64,000 bases of DNA from Sugiyamaella lignohabitans (lineage: Eukaryota > Ascomycota > Dipodascomycetes > Dipodascales > Trichomonascaceae). Position 1 is the first letter of the stretch, and each line of letters starts with the position of its first letter. Position numbers and translations under genes: made by a program. Under the pieces are notes generated by a model. The model saw only the letters and a program-made list of their open reading frames with translations, was not told the origin of the DNA and ran no database searches. The DNA lies in NCBI RefSeq assembly GCF_001640025.1, contig NC_031674.1, positions 1,364,001 through 1,428,000 of the forward strand. The letters run 5' to 3'. Shown here one piece after another: positions 31,456 through 40,838 of the stretch.

Positions 31456-33246
31456 ATGACAGAAGATGAGAATGCTTCTAGCAAAGAAGCACGGATCAGG
31501 CAACTGTTCGAGGAGCTGGATGTTGAGGGTAAAAATGTAATCGACGCTGAGAATCTCGCTGATTTCATGGTTGAACGGTATCAGGACTTTGACGGGTTAG
31601 ACGATGCTGTGAATCAGTTATTAGAAGCCATGATTCAATGTGGAGACGAAAAAGACAATAACAATGCAAATGCTGATATCATAAACCGTGCTGGTACTGG
31701 AAGCAGTCCAACCGGTGGCTCCAGTAATGCCATTAACGCCAATTCCAACAACATTGAAAGTGCTAATGTCAGTACTAGCGGAAGTGGCACAAGCACTATT
31801 ACTATACATCCACAAACAACCGGTCCAGACGCTACACCATCATACCCGTATCCCCTGGAAAAAATCACTTATGCATCATTTAAAAACTATGTCAACACTA
31901 CCGAAGCACTTCTAGAAAAGTCGTTCAAAAACCTAGATTCTAATAACGATGGGTTATTGGGGATCGAGGACCTAAAAAGAGGTTTCGAATCACTTAATGA
32001 CGCCGATTTCGAAATCGATGATGAGAAATTAGAAGTATTATTCAATGCTATAGACTCGGATGACGACGGTTATATATCACTGGACGACTGGAAAGAGCAA
32101 CTGACATTTATTCCTAAATTCGATCTTCACGAGTCTCCTCTGAAATCTGCATATATGTTCTTCATTGAAGAACTGGATCTTTCTTCTGAAGGTGATGTTT
32201 TACTTAATAGTGAATCATCCAACGGCATTGGATACTTTTTGGCTGGTGGATTGGCTGGTGTAGTATCAAGAACCTGTACAGCTCCGTTTGATCGGTTAAA
32301 AGTATACCTGATTGCCACTAGTGGAGCACCTCCAGCAGCCAAATCAGCAGCAACTGCTGCCACGGCACAAGCTGCGAAAGAAACAGTGTTAAAAGCAGCA
32401 TCTTCATCAGCAGGTAAATCATTATTGAAAGGAGGGAAAAATATCCCCATTTCTCCACAGGGCAGTCCACTGATAGCAGCTTTGAAACATCTGTGGGCAC
32501 AAGGAGGCATTCGGGCATTTTTCGTAGGTAACGGATTGAATGTGGTCAAAGTATTCCCCGAGTCGGCGATGAAATTCGGTACATTTGAAGCAGCCAAGCG
32601 GTTGTTTGCACAAATTGAGGGTGTTTCTGATCCCTCGGAGCTCTCTCGTCTGTCAACATTTGTATCTGGAGGATTAGGAGGAATGGCCGCTCAATTGACT
32701 GTGTATCCTATCGACACATTGAAATTTCGAGTGCAATGTTCAGCCCAGTTTTCGCCTTTACGAGGTAACCAGCTGTTGCTTCAGACTGTCAGAAACACTT
32801 TGTCGGAAGGAGGCATCGGTATTTTCTACCGCGGACTGCATGTTGGAGTGCTTGGAATCTTTCCATTTGCCGCTCTAGATCTCGGTATATTCTCTGCTAT
32901 GAAGAAAGCATATATCAACAACCAAGCCACGAAACTCAATGTTGACCCCAGCGAAGTGAAACCCGCGAACATTATCGTTCTCACCATGGGAGCCCTCAGT
33001 GGCAGTCTTGGAGCGTCTGCCGTGTACCCGGTGAACCTTCTCCGAACGAGATTACAAGCACAGGGCACTGCAGCGCACCCGTACCACTACAAAGGCTTCC
33101 GAGACGTGTTACGAAAAACAGTGGAACGAGACGGATACCGGGGCCTGTTCCGCGGACTCGGACCCAATCTAGCCAAGGTCGCTCCGGCCGTCAGCATCAG
33201 CTATCTCGTCTACGAAAAGGCCAAACAGACGATGAAGCTCGCATAG
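31456..33246 (+). CDS. SAL1: Calcium-dependent mitochondrial ATP-Mg/Pi carrier
   Basis: A 596-residue carrier of the SCaMC/Sal1 group, which exchanges ATP-Mg for phosphate across the inner mitochondrial membrane and is switched on by cytosolic calcium. The start is ATG 31456. The N-terminal regulatory half has a degenerate first EF-hand (LFEELDVEGKNVIDAENLA) and two canonical ones (DSNNDGLLGIED, about residue 160; DSDDDGYISLDD, about residue 199). A Ser/Thr/Asn-rich insertion separates the first from the others. The carrier half begins at about residue 257 (FLAGGLAGVVSRTCTAPFDR) and holds three repeats with the signatures PFDRLK, PIDTLK and PVNLLR. An unusual Ala/Lys/Gly-rich insertion (about 45 residues) lies in the first matrix loop. 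A sense-oriented repeat follows the stop by 71 bases. Confidence 0.95.
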   Translation: MTEDENASSKEARIRQLFEELDVEGKNVIDAENLADFMVERYQDFDGLDDAVNQLLEAMIQCGDEKDNNNANADIINRAGTGSSPTGGSSNAINANSNNIESANVSTSGSGTSTITIHPQTTGPDATPSYPYPLEKITYASFKNYVNTTEALLEKSFKNLDSNNDGLLGIEDLKRGFESLNDADFEIDDEKLEVLFNAIDSDDDGYISLDDWKEQLTFIPKFDLHESPLKSAYMFFIEELDLSSEGDVLLNSESSNGIGYFLAGGLAGVVSRTCTAPFDRLKVYLIATSGAPPAAKSAATAATAQAAKETVLKAASSSAGKSLLKGGKNIPISPQGSPLIAALKHLWAQGGIRAFFVGNGLNVVKVFPESAMKFGTFEAAKRLFAQIEGVSDPSELSRLSTFVSGGLGGMAAQLTVYPIDTLKFRVQCSAQFSPLRGNQLLLQTVRNTLSEGGIGIFYRGLHVGVLGIFPFAALDLGIFSAMKKAYINNQATKLNVDPSEVKPANIIVLTMGALSGSLGASAVYPVNLLRTRLQAQGTAAHPYHYKGFRDVLRKTVERDGYRGLFRGLGPNLAKVAPAVSISYLVYEKAKQTMKLA

Positions 33247-33316
33247 CACCCGCTCCGCTCCCTAATTTATTGCATATACACTAATAAGACCTGTAACATA
33301 GCGTACTTGGACGACT

Positions 33317-33453
33317 GCCTCCGGCGGCTGGGGCTCCGCCGCCCCAGACCATGATTGTTCCTGCTTTGCACAGTTGCTGGGACCGTAGACGTCCGACTCG
33401 AGCGCAGCGAGAGGAGCAGCGAGGTCTGGCGCGGAGCCCCAGCCGCCGGAGGC
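33317..33453 (+). mobile_element. Full-length GC-rich foldback element (137 bp)
   Basis: The left hairpin-type arm (from 33317) is degenerate (CCTGCTTTGCAC). The conserved spacer TTGCTGGGACCGTAGACG follows, then the long arm on the minus strand, 33394-33453. It starts 71 bases after the SAL1 stop, sense to SAL1 with its left arm. Confidence 0.9.
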
Positions 33454-33680
33454 AGAACCCGTCCAGAAAGTGGCAACTGACGAAGTATGGGTATCTGCGA
33501 GGATCGGCTGACTGGACCCTGGATACCGGAGGGGGAGTCAGGCCAGGGAAAAGGTTCCAGAGGCCAGAGAAGTTGGTAGTGGCGCTGCAGCAGATTTATA
33601 TACGAGTCGCTGGCAGATTTGGAGCCCAGTAAATGTGTGGAGCGGAACTGAGATGGACCGAGCCGGGAGAAGGTTGATAT

Positions 33681-33686
33681 CACGTG
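33681..33686. promoter_or_regulatory. CACGTG E-box
   Basis: The palindrome CACGTG lies in the FMP30 upstream region. It is the consensus of Cbf1/USF-type factors. A single hexamer is weak evidence. Confidence 0.3.
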
Positions 33687-33937
33687 CATTCAATATGCGT
33701 CTAGAATTAAATATTTTTTTGATGCTCGACGCATGTCGCAGTGAAGTGTCTCTCCGAGGAAGTGTAGTGGTGACCGGAATTGGTCGTTGTCGATTTTTGG
33801 CAGCGAGGTTCGATTCGATTGTGTGGACTTAGAGGACATTCACTTTTTTTGGTTTTCTTTATATTTTTTTGGAATTCTGGGTTTGATCCAGAGTAATTCG
33901 AGGTTTAGAGAGTCGGGATTGGTCCAGACGGTTTGTC

Positions 33938-35485
33938 ATGTTGGGCGTGAAAGCCCGTACGGGGATTGGTATCGTGGTAGCATATACTGCGTATTCGACC
34001 TATATCCAGCTGAGAACGAGCTATGAAATCTCCGAACGTGCACGAGTTAAATTGGTCGAGAGTGATCTGGAAGAGGGCCAGAAGGCAGACTGGCCAGGAA
34101 CTAAGTTCGGATCTATGATTGTGGCTGGCAAGTATGTAAATCCATTTCAGGAGTATCGGACTCAGACTGTTTTTGAATTCATTTATTGTAGAATCACCGA
34201 ACTGTTTCATGCCAAACCTAGAGGAGGAGTTCCATTAGATCCCCAGCTAATATCTAAGGTGCTACCCACGAGAATGCCTGATTTTGACCTGTTGTTCCGA
34301 AATGCAAAGGAGTATCACAACAGAAGCAGAAATGGCAGGGAAGGTGATACTGTTCTTGATTTGAATGATCTCGTCAGGAATAATGTCAATGGCGGAGGTA
34401 ATGTTACTAGAAGTCAATCTGGCGAGGAAAAGTCTCATGACGACAGGCCAATAGGACATTGTCATGGACGTATTGGAGGAGGTGATTTGGAAGTTGACAG
34501 TGGTTCGGATTTATTACCAGATGTCAATAACCGTCTTACTCTTACATGGTTAGGTCAGAGTTGTGCTTTTGTTCAGTTTCCAGGATTCAATATGCTTACA
34601 GACCCATGTTTAGGTGAACATCTAGTTTCGCAATATGTTGGACCGAAACGAATCTCGCCTCCTCCATGTGGTGTTAAAGACTTACCAAAGGTTGATGTAG
34701 TGCTTGTCTCGCACGATCATCCTGATCATCTAGAGCTCGAAGTGGCTGACGAGATAGGCAATGATGCTCTTTGGATTGTTCCAGTCGGTGTCGGAAGTCA
34801 CTTAGAGAAACGAGGTATCACGAATTACCGTGAGTTGGACTGGTGGCAGAAGATTCGACTTCCTTTTGGAGGAGAAACTTCTGTTACTAACCAGATTACC
34901 GACCAAGAGACTACTAATGGTAGTACGAATGGTAACAATGTTGTGAAAAAGACCTCACCACAGCCTGTTTCTGGATGGGAGGTGGCATGTACACCTGCTA
35001 TGCACTGGTCTGGTCGAAAGATGGTCGACTCGAATGACACACTCTGGTGTTCATTCATGGTGCTGAACCATAATAAGCCCATCTTCTATCATGCTGGCGA
35101 CACTGGATACTCACCTGATCTGTTCACTGGTATCCAAAAGGTGTTTGGTGGAGGCTGTCAGGTGGCCATGTTGCCCTGTGGAGCGTATACACCACGATGG
35201 CATCTTCGACCACAGCATATCGATCCTTATGAGGCCATTCAGGTGATGAAAGATCTCGGTGCACACAAAATGATCGGTGTACACTGGGGAACATTTGTTC
35301 TTTCAGACGAACATTTCCTCGAACCACGGGAAAAACTCCACGCCATTGCCAAACGCGAAAACATCGAGCACAGCGTCATCGCCCCCGAGTTCGGCCGAAC
35401 CATGGTATTCCGACTCGACAACGACGATGCCAGCCACGGAAGGAAAAAGTACATCCGTGACGGACACTGTCTGCTCATGGACTAG
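33938..35485 (+). CDS. FMP30: NAPE-hydrolysing phospholipase D-like, mitochondrial
   Basis: A 515-residue metallo-beta-lactamase-fold protein of the NAPE-PLD family; yeast Fmp30 is in the mitochondrial inner membrane and affects N-acylethanolamines and cardiolipin. The first ~25 residues form a hydrophobic membrane/presequence segment (GIGIVVAYTAYSTYIQL). The zinc-binding signature HDHPDH is at about residues 259-264 (VVLVSHDHPDHLELE). Further metal ligands are expected in HAGDTGYSPD and in IGVHWGTFVLSDE. The family motifs LTWLGQSCAFVQF and TPAMHWSGR are present, while two low-complexity insertions (an Asn/Gly/His-rich one at about 145-195 and an Asn/Thr/Gly-rich one at about 320-345) are additions to the core. 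A sense-oriented repeat arm begins nine bases after the stop. Confidence 0.92.
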   Translation: MLGVKARTGIGIVVAYTAYSTYIQLRTSYEISERARVKLVESDLEEGQKADWPGTKFGSMIVAGKYVNPFQEYRTQTVFEFIYCRITELFHAKPRGGVPLDPQLISKVLPTRMPDFDLLFRNAKEYHNRSRNGREGDTVLDLNDLVRNNVNGGGNVTRSQSGEEKSHDDRPIGHCHGRIGGGDLEVDSGSDLLPDVNNRLTLTWLGQSCAFVQFPGFNMLTDPCLGEHLVSQYVGPKRISPPPCGVKDLPKVDVVLVSHDHPDHLELEVADEIGNDALWIVPVGVGSHLEKRGITNYRELDWWQKIRLPFGGETSVTNQITDQETTNGSTNGNNVVKKTSPQPVSGWEVACTPAMHWSGRKMVDSNDTLWCSFMVLNHNKPIFYHAGDTGYSPDLFTGIQKVFGGGCQVAMLPCGAYTPRWHLRPQHIDPYEAIQVMKDLGAHKMIGVHWGTFVLSDEHFLEPREKLHAIAKRENIEHSVIAPEFGRTMVFRLDNDDASHGRKKYIRDGHCLLMD

Positions 35486-35493
35486 GGGGCTCT

Positions 35494-35544
35494 GCCTCCG
35501 GCGGCTGGGGCTCTGCCCCAGACCCCGTAGCTCGCTTCGCTCGA
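35494..35544 (+). repeat. GC-rich repeat, short arm
   Basis: 51 bp of the short type (ending GTAGCTCGCTTCGCTCGA), only nine bases after the FMP30 stop and sense to it. Confidence 0.95.
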
Positions 35545-35657
35545 ACGTCACGGTCCCCTCGCCTGCGCAAGGACGGACTGTGCTGGTCCAGTACTGGCTC
35601 TATTTATTGTGTAACATAAACCACGAAACTCTTAGATCTCAGAGGTATCAGACGGCG

Positions 35658-35709
35658 GCCTCTGGCGGCTGGGGCGCTGCCCCAGACCCTGTTGCTCACT
35701 TCGCTCGAG
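35658..35709 (+). repeat. GC-rich repeat, short arm (second copy)
   Basis: 52 bp of the same short type and orientation as the previous copy, about 110 bases further on. The central loop reads GCT instead of TCT, with the stem kept. Confidence 0.92.
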
Positions 35710-36440
35710 ATTCACGGATCCTGGCTAGTGGATTCCTTTAATCCTAGATCTGTTTATTGTGTAACATACAAAATCTTCTCTTCAACGCTCTCCAGCATTT
35801 ATTAATAAAGACAGACCTAGTGAAGATACTATTTCTCCAATTATCAATAAATCTTTTAAGTGCTATACACAATTAATACCATTCAAACAATATCAAATCC
35901 CAGAACCATCCTCGTATTTAACTGATTTCAGGCTGCTTACTTTGGCTATTTTAGATTTCAACAATATCTGACTGAACTGGATTCATCATTAAATCAACAT
36001 TCCAACTAATATACGAGAAAATGGTTCAGCGGCCAGGTTATCAACTTTCAAGGCTTACAAGGAAAAAGCCCATCCAATTTTTTTTAAATTCACTTCTTCA
36101 ATGAGACAACCGTCTAAAGTGATGACGGAGCTTTGGCCAAAATGGCTAACCATGGCTTTGCTAAGCGACGACTTTTTATTAACAGGGCAGTCACGTAAAC
36201 GATTTTTCACATCGTTTCCCTCTCCACCTCGTCATTAATGAGTTGTTTTTTGTTTTTAAACCTTTAAAGAAGATTCCAAAGAGTCCCATACCCCTCTCCC
36301 GGAGTAATAGATGAAGAACAGAGACTAGATAGATTTCACTCAACACGCACTACGCAACACAATAGCTATAGTACCAAGCCATATGATACACTCCGACTGC
36401 GACGAGGTGGTTCGGAATGCGAGTTACACACCCCCGCAAA

Positions 36441-36494
36441 GCTCGCGAAGCGAGCACAACCAGGGTCTGGGGCGGAGCCCCAGCCGCCGGAGGC
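36441..36494 (-). repeat. GC-rich repeat, arm with alternative stem
   Basis: 54 bp, 60 bases after the ECM31 stop and sense to it. The second hairpin uses a different stem (GCTCGCGAAGCGAGC, six pairs around GAA) from most copies. Confidence 0.92.
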
Positions 36495-36553
36495 AGTCCG
36501 ACACTAGTAGTTCACAGTTTTTATTTACAATGCAAAGAAGATTAGATAGCGGG

Positions 36554-37573
36554 TTAGTAGCCCTTTTTGGCCACGAGGTCCTGGAACTTGGCGAACTCGT
36601 CGTCTGTGATGGAGTAGGTGTGCTCGGTGGAGGGGAACTGGTGGGACTTGACCTCGTCGCTGTAGGTTTTGATGGCGTTGACGTTTGTTTCGAGGTAGTT
36701 AGAGTATCTTTTCAGGAATTTGGGCACAAAAGCATCGAAACCACCGAGCATGTCGAGCTGGACCAGCACTTGACCAGACGTACCGGGACCAGCGCCAATG
36801 CCAATGGTCGGAACTGAGAGCTTCTCAGTGATGAGAGAACCCACTTTGTCGGGAACAGCCTCGATGATCATGATAAAACATCCGGCCTCTTGAATAGCCA
36901 ATGCATTCTCAAGAAGCTCAACAGCGGATTTGGCAGTCTTTCCCTGAACTCTGAACCCGCCTAATGCATTCTGACGTTGTGGAGTAAGTCCAATATGGCC
37001 AACAACAGGAATACCGAAATCGGTCAGCTTTTTAATAGTAGGATATAATTCCTTGCCGCCTTCAATCTTCACGGCTTGGGCATTGCCCTTTTTTATCATT
37101 TTCACAGCCGAATCGAACGCCTGTTCAGGACTTGTTTCGTACGACCCGAATGGCAGATCAGCAATCAGGAATGACGATTTGACTCCTCGAGATACTGCTC
37201 GAGTATGGTATACCATGTCGTTGAGATCAATCTCGCTAGTACTTTCATGGCCCATAGAAACCATGGCTAGTGAATCGCCTACGAGAACCATGTCCACGCC
37301 AGCTCGGTCAGCCAACATCCCCGAAATATAGTCATGGGCAGTAATCATGGAGATGGGGGTCTTGTTTTTGTATAGTTTCCGTAGTTGAGGAATTGTCACT
37401 GGAGGTCTTGCATTGACATCGTCTGATTTCGAATTATAGTGGCTGTTACGGCTCTGAACAAATATATTCTGGAAACTGGTACGAGTACCATTGGTACTGA
37501 GTTGACTGGCAGTTCGAGCTGTTGCAGCACGAACTGCGCTATGGCCATGAAGAAACGCTGATCTGGAAAGCAT
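36554..37573 (-). CDS. ECM31: Ketopantoate hydroxymethyltransferase
   Basis: A 339-residue PanB-type enzyme that transfers a hydroxymethyl group from methylenetetrahydrofolate to ketoisovalerate, the first committed step to pantothenate and coenzyme A. The start is the ATG at 37573 (MLSRSAFLHGHSAVRAATAR), giving an Arg/Ala/Ser-rich leader of about 50 residues that fits mitochondrial import. The barrel begins at TIPQLRKLYKNKTPISMITA. Family motifs are AHDYISGMLADRAGVDMVLVG, GDSLAMVSMGHEST, ADLPFGSY, VKIEGG, GHIGLTPQ and GIGAGPGTSGQVLV. Metal-binding Asp residues lie in VGDSLA and ADLPFG. The length and order agree with yeast Ecm31 (312) plus the longer leader. Divergent from the hydrolase at 39089; a sense-oriented repeat follows the stop by 60 bases. 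Confidence 0.96.
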   Translation of the reverse strand: MLSRSAFLHGHSAVRAATARTASQLSTNGTRTSFQNIFVQSRNSHYNSKSDDVNARPPVTIPQLRKLYKNKTPISMITAHDYISGMLADRAGVDMVLVGDSLAMVSMGHESTSEIDLNDMVYHTRAVSRGVKSSFLIADLPFGSYETSPEQAFDSAVKMIKKGNAQAVKIEGGKELYPTIKKLTDFGIPVVGHIGLTPQRQNALGGFRVQGKTAKSAVELLENALAIQEAGCFIMIIEAVPDKVGSLITEKLSVPTIGIGAGPGTSGQVLVQLDMLGGFDAFVPKFLKRYSNYLETNVNAIKTYSDEVKSHQFPSTEHTYSITDDEFAKFQDLVAKKGY

Positions 37574-37679
37574 CGTATAATTATCCAATAACCAAAATAA
37601 TCAAATCAAAACTAAAACCAATATTATCTGATTTCTTTGCAGTCTGAAAAATAATAAAATAATAATAGCCGTTCAAATA

Positions 37680-37960
37680 ATAATTTGCCTAACGACAGTG
37701 TCAACTGCAGCTATTGATATCACACCAAAATAATATCAGTCTACAGTAATTATTATCCTGCTGTTATTCAGTACCAATTGTTATCCTTGATACTATTCAA
37801 TTACCAATTATTATCCTGATAATCTTCCTATGAATATTCCAATCACCAATTATTATCCTTGATAATTCCTATGAATAATATTCGTCAGATGACTCTTGAT
37901 ACGAGTGCCCCCAATTTTCTTATTACCGATGAATTATTCGGTGATAATATTCCTATTAAT
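37680..37960. repeat. AT-rich imperfect repeats
   Basis: The core ACCAATTATTATCC occurs at least twice exactly and in variants, with associated TGATAAT and CCTATGAATA segments, at irregular spacing of 30-60 bases. Non-coding. Confidence 0.6.
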
Positions 37961-38423
37961 ATTCCCCGTTAATATTCTTGACACAAATCTCGAAACGACT
38001 GGTGATATTATTTCATGGGAGACCCAAGCGTCTGCTGGTATTTTATTTATTTTATACAGGAGAGACCGTTTGCAACTAATGAGGCCCGTTACCCCGCGTT
38101 ACCACTGATGAACGATCGATCCACCGAGAATCGGCTGGATCCACAATCAGCTCGGTTAAATTTTTCGTGACCTTAATTTCTGCCTGCATACCCCTACCCG
38201 ACACCGCTACCTGCCCGGTCCCAACCCCCATCGTTCTCATCATTCACCAGGCAACCTTGTACCTCACCAACCTTAAAAAAACCTCCCGAGCCACAAAAAT
38301 CACTCCACTTCAAACCCAACTCACGAACTGCCTGCCCGAACCCACTCAGGCACGACTCGAAACGTTAAAATACAGGAACGGCCATTTGCACCATGCAGGA
38401 CCTGCTGCAGGGTCCAGGGGTAT

Positions 38424-38543
38424 GCCTCCGGCGGCTGGGGCTCTGCCCCAGACCCCGTGGCTCCTCTCGCTTCGCTCGAGTCGTTTTCGCCGGGGGTCGC
38501 AGGAGCTACCAGGGTCTGGGGCGGAGCCCCAGCTGCCGGAGGC
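38424..38543 (+). mobile_element. GC-rich foldback element, shortened (120 bp)
   Basis: Long arm 38424-38483, then a 15-base spacer and a truncated hairpin-type arm 38499-38543 in inverse orientation. It appears to be an internally deleted full element. Confidence 0.85.
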
Positions 38544-38581
38544 ACACTCCCCTCCCCCTCCCCAGTCACAACAGAAACAGC

Positions 38582-38635
38582 CTCCTGCGAAGCAGGAGCT
38601 ACGGGGTCTGGGGCGGAGCCCCAGCTGCCGGAGGC
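38582..38635 (-). repeat. GC-rich repeat, solo hairpin-type arm
   Basis: 54 bp with the exact hairpin CTCCTGCGAAGCAGGAG; it lies 39 bases after the shortened element, in the same orientation as that element's right arm. Confidence 0.93.
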
Positions 38636-39088
38636 ATAGCCCGTTTAGACCCCTCTGAACCAGTCGGAGAGAGTTGTTCCGGCAGTCGGGTCGCTGCAGA
38701 GGGTCATGCAGGAGATTATAGTGTAGGTCGGTGGTCCGTTGCAGAGCAGATGCAGTGGATTCAACGGTTTCTGCTGGTCCTGCGACAGATTTGGGTCTGA
38801 CGCGGCCATAGTTAGACGCCTTGACCTGGTTCTTAGGTACAGCCGCTTCGCTCTTATCGAGATAAACTTTTGGGCTCGCCTTTAAACTATTGTTTAACCT
38901 ATTTCTATTGCTCTTTGTACAGTTACCAACTCAGCTCGTGCTTGGTTAACTTGTGAACTGTCTTACTGCTTTTTCTACCTCTTGCCCACTGATTTTGCTG
39001 CAGTTCTAGTTTTCTGTAGTTGGTTTTCAAGTGATCTGATCTGATCTGATTTGAACTGTTAATACGTCTACGTTTTTACGGTGGTGAA

Positions 39089-40405
39089 ATGGTTTACTCG
39101 ACAGTCAAGGCTTATAAGCCCGCGGACCCTGTTCAGTTGCCACTGAGCAAGGATTCGGGCTACGATAGAGAGTATATCTCGTTGGACAGGCTGATTGAGG
39201 ACCACATTCCTGAGATCCAGGACAACACCTGGTTCTGGAATAGTCCTCTTCTGTTTAATGGCCATCTTCAAACGATGTATGCTGCTGCTGGAAACTTCGA
39301 AAATGTGGATCAAATTTACTACGGACGTCGATTGTTGACTTGGGACAATGGTGCTACTGTGTCTGTCGACCACGTCATTAATACTCCTACCTCGAAAACC
39401 GAATGGGAAGAGGCTCTTAAATATAAACCTACTGACAATCTTCCTAAATTCCCGTCTAGAACACGATACTTGACTCCTGAAGAGATTATCAAGTTCGAGA
39501 ATCCAAATGAAACCCGTCCTTTGCTAATTACTCTTCACGGGCTGACTGGTGGGTCTCATGAATCGTATGTCCGAGCCACCATCAACCAGCTTATTTTCAA
39601 GGCAGGATCTCGTTTCGAGTGTCTTGTATTGACCAGTAGAGGCTGTAACCGAACCAAGATCACCACACCTCAATTGTTCTGTGGTGCTGCCACTGAAGAT
39701 ATCCGGAATTTTGTCAACCGGATCCGGGAAATCCAACCCAACCGTAAAATCTATGCTGTTGGATATAGTCTTGGAGCATCGATGTTGGCCAACTACCTTG
39801 GTCAAGAGGGTTCAGACATTCAATTAGAAGGAGCCTGTTGTGTCGCCAACCCCTGGGATCTCAATGTCAGCAGTATTGAGCTGCAAAATACATACATTGG
39901 CCGTAATCTGTACTCGCCAACCATGACCAAAAACCTGCTTCGTTTAGTCAAGAACCACAAGGACGTGCTTTCTAATAACGAGCACTTTGTGAGAGCACTC
40001 AACAAACCGTCACCACGCACCCTTCCTGAATTCGATGACCTGTACACTGCGCCATTTTTCGGGTTCGACTCGTCGTCCGATTACTATAGACTCGGCAGCA
40101 GTGTGCACCGATTGACGTCGATTCGCACACCCACACTAATCCTCAACTCGCTCGACGACCCCGTTGTCTCAGAACTGGGCATTCCCTACGCCGAAGCCAA
40201 AGTCAACCCATACACATACCTCGTGACCACCTCGGTCGGCGGCCACTTGGGCTGGTTCGAGCCCGGTGGCAAACGGTGGTTCGCCGGCGTCATTGCCGAC
40301 TACTTCATCACCCTCGACAACAACGTCAGTACCGTCAAAAATGCGGTCGCCTCGCTCGACCACCTGCCCAAACGCAAGTGGAATGTAGATAGACACATCC
40401 TGTAA
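39089..40405 (+). CDS. Alpha/beta hydrolase, EHT1/EEB1/YMR210W family
   Basis: A 438-residue serine hydrolase. Family hallmarks: WFWNSPLLFNGHLQTMYAA near residue 50, LITLHGLTGGSHESYVR with the oxyanion-hole HG, the nucleophile Ser in GYSLGAS (about residue 227), NPWDLN, the acid in LNSLDDPVVSE and the His in GGHLGWFEPG. Yeast relatives are Eht1 and Eeb1, which make and hydrolyse medium-chain fatty acid ethyl esters, and Mgl2/YMR210W, an acylglycerol lipase. The gene cannot be assigned to one of these by eye, so no symbol is given. There is no obvious signal peptide. It is divergent from ECM31, and a sense-oriented repeat arm begins 28 bases after the stop. Confidence 0.88.
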   Translation: MVYSTVKAYKPADPVQLPLSKDSGYDREYISLDRLIEDHIPEIQDNTWFWNSPLLFNGHLQTMYAAAGNFENVDQIYYGRRLLTWDNGATVSVDHVINTPTSKTEWEEALKYKPTDNLPKFPSRTRYLTPEEIIKFENPNETRPLLITLHGLTGGSHESYVRATINQLIFKAGSRFECLVLTSRGCNRTKITTPQLFCGAATEDIRNFVNRIREIQPNRKIYAVGYSLGASMLANYLGQEGSDIQLEGACCVANPWDLNVSSIELQNTYIGRNLYSPTMTKNLLRLVKNHKDVLSNNEHFVRALNKPSPRTLPEFDDLYTAPFFGFDSSSDYYRLGSSVHRLTSIRTPTLILNSLDDPVVSELGIPYAEAKVNPYTYLVTTSVGGHLGWFEPGGKRWFAGVIADYFITLDNNVSTVKNAVASLDHLPKRKWNVDRHIL

Positions 40406-40432
40406 TCGACCTAATTACACACCTGTGGCCAT

Positions 40433-40493
40433 GCCTCCGGCGGCTGGGGCTCCGCCCCAGACCCTGGTTGCTCCTCTCGCTTCGCTCGAGTCG
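40433..40493 (+). repeat. GC-rich repeat, long arm
   Basis: 61 bp, 28 bases after the hydrolase stop, sense to it. It faces the inverted arm at 40533 across about 40 bases. Confidence 0.95.
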
Positions 40494-40532
40494 GGCGTCG
40501 GGCAGTGGAGTCGCTCTGGGGTCGTCAACGAC

Positions 40533-40593
40533 CGACTCGAGCGAAGCTGGAGTTGCAACCAGGGTCCGGGGCGGAGCCCCAACCGCCGAAGGC
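40533..40593 (-). repeat. GC-rich repeat, long arm, diverged
   Basis: Minus orientation; several changes (GGTCCGGGG, AACCGCCGAAGG) mark it as an older copy. Confidence 0.9.
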
Positions 40594-40637
40594 GCGGACC
40601 CACAAACCCCCCGAAGGCCCAGGCACCGCCGACGCAA

Positions 40638-40697
40638 CGACTCGAGCGCAGCGAGAGGAGCAGCGGGGTCTGGGGCGGAGCCCCAGCCGCCGGAGGC
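40638..40697 (-). repeat. GC-rich repeat, long arm
   Basis: Minus orientation, well conserved, with the GCGCAGC loop variant. It is about 140 bases before the REV7 start. Confidence 0.95.
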
Positions 40698-40838
40698 AGC
40701 GACCCCCGCCGGGATATGGCCCGCTGGCCGGTTTGGGCAGTATCAGGGGAGCAGTGTCGATCCGACGATGAGGCGGCAGGAGCATGAGATGCAAGGAAGA
40801 GCCGGTATCGGGACATGGAGATTTAGTTTGTTCAGGAC

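Larger units (their letters stand above)
33247..33937. other. Intergenic SAL1-FMP30
   Basis: It holds the foldback element at 33317-33453. A CACGTG site at 33681-33686, about 250 bases before FMP30, could bind a Cbf1-like basic helix-loop-helix factor; this is only a motif match. Confidence 0.5.
35486..36553. other. Intergenic between convergent FMP30 and ECM31
   Basis: About 1.1 kb holding three repeat arms and otherwise AT-rich sequence without frames of interest. This is unusually long for a gap between convergent genes, so a small non-coding gene is possible but not seen. Confidence 0.45.
37574..39088. other. Divergent promoter region with AT repeats
   Basis: About 1.5 kb. Bases 37680-37960 contain several imperfect copies of a unit around ACCAATTATTATCCT and GATAATTCCTATGAATA. 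A GC-rich element and a solo arm lie at 38424-38635. A GATCT tandem run sits at about 39035-39051. No coding frame is convincing. Confidence 0.5.
40406..40838. other. Intergenic, three repeat arms
   Basis: About 430 bases, of which about 180 are three long-type arms. No gene is seen; frames here are translations of the repeat. Confidence 0.6.
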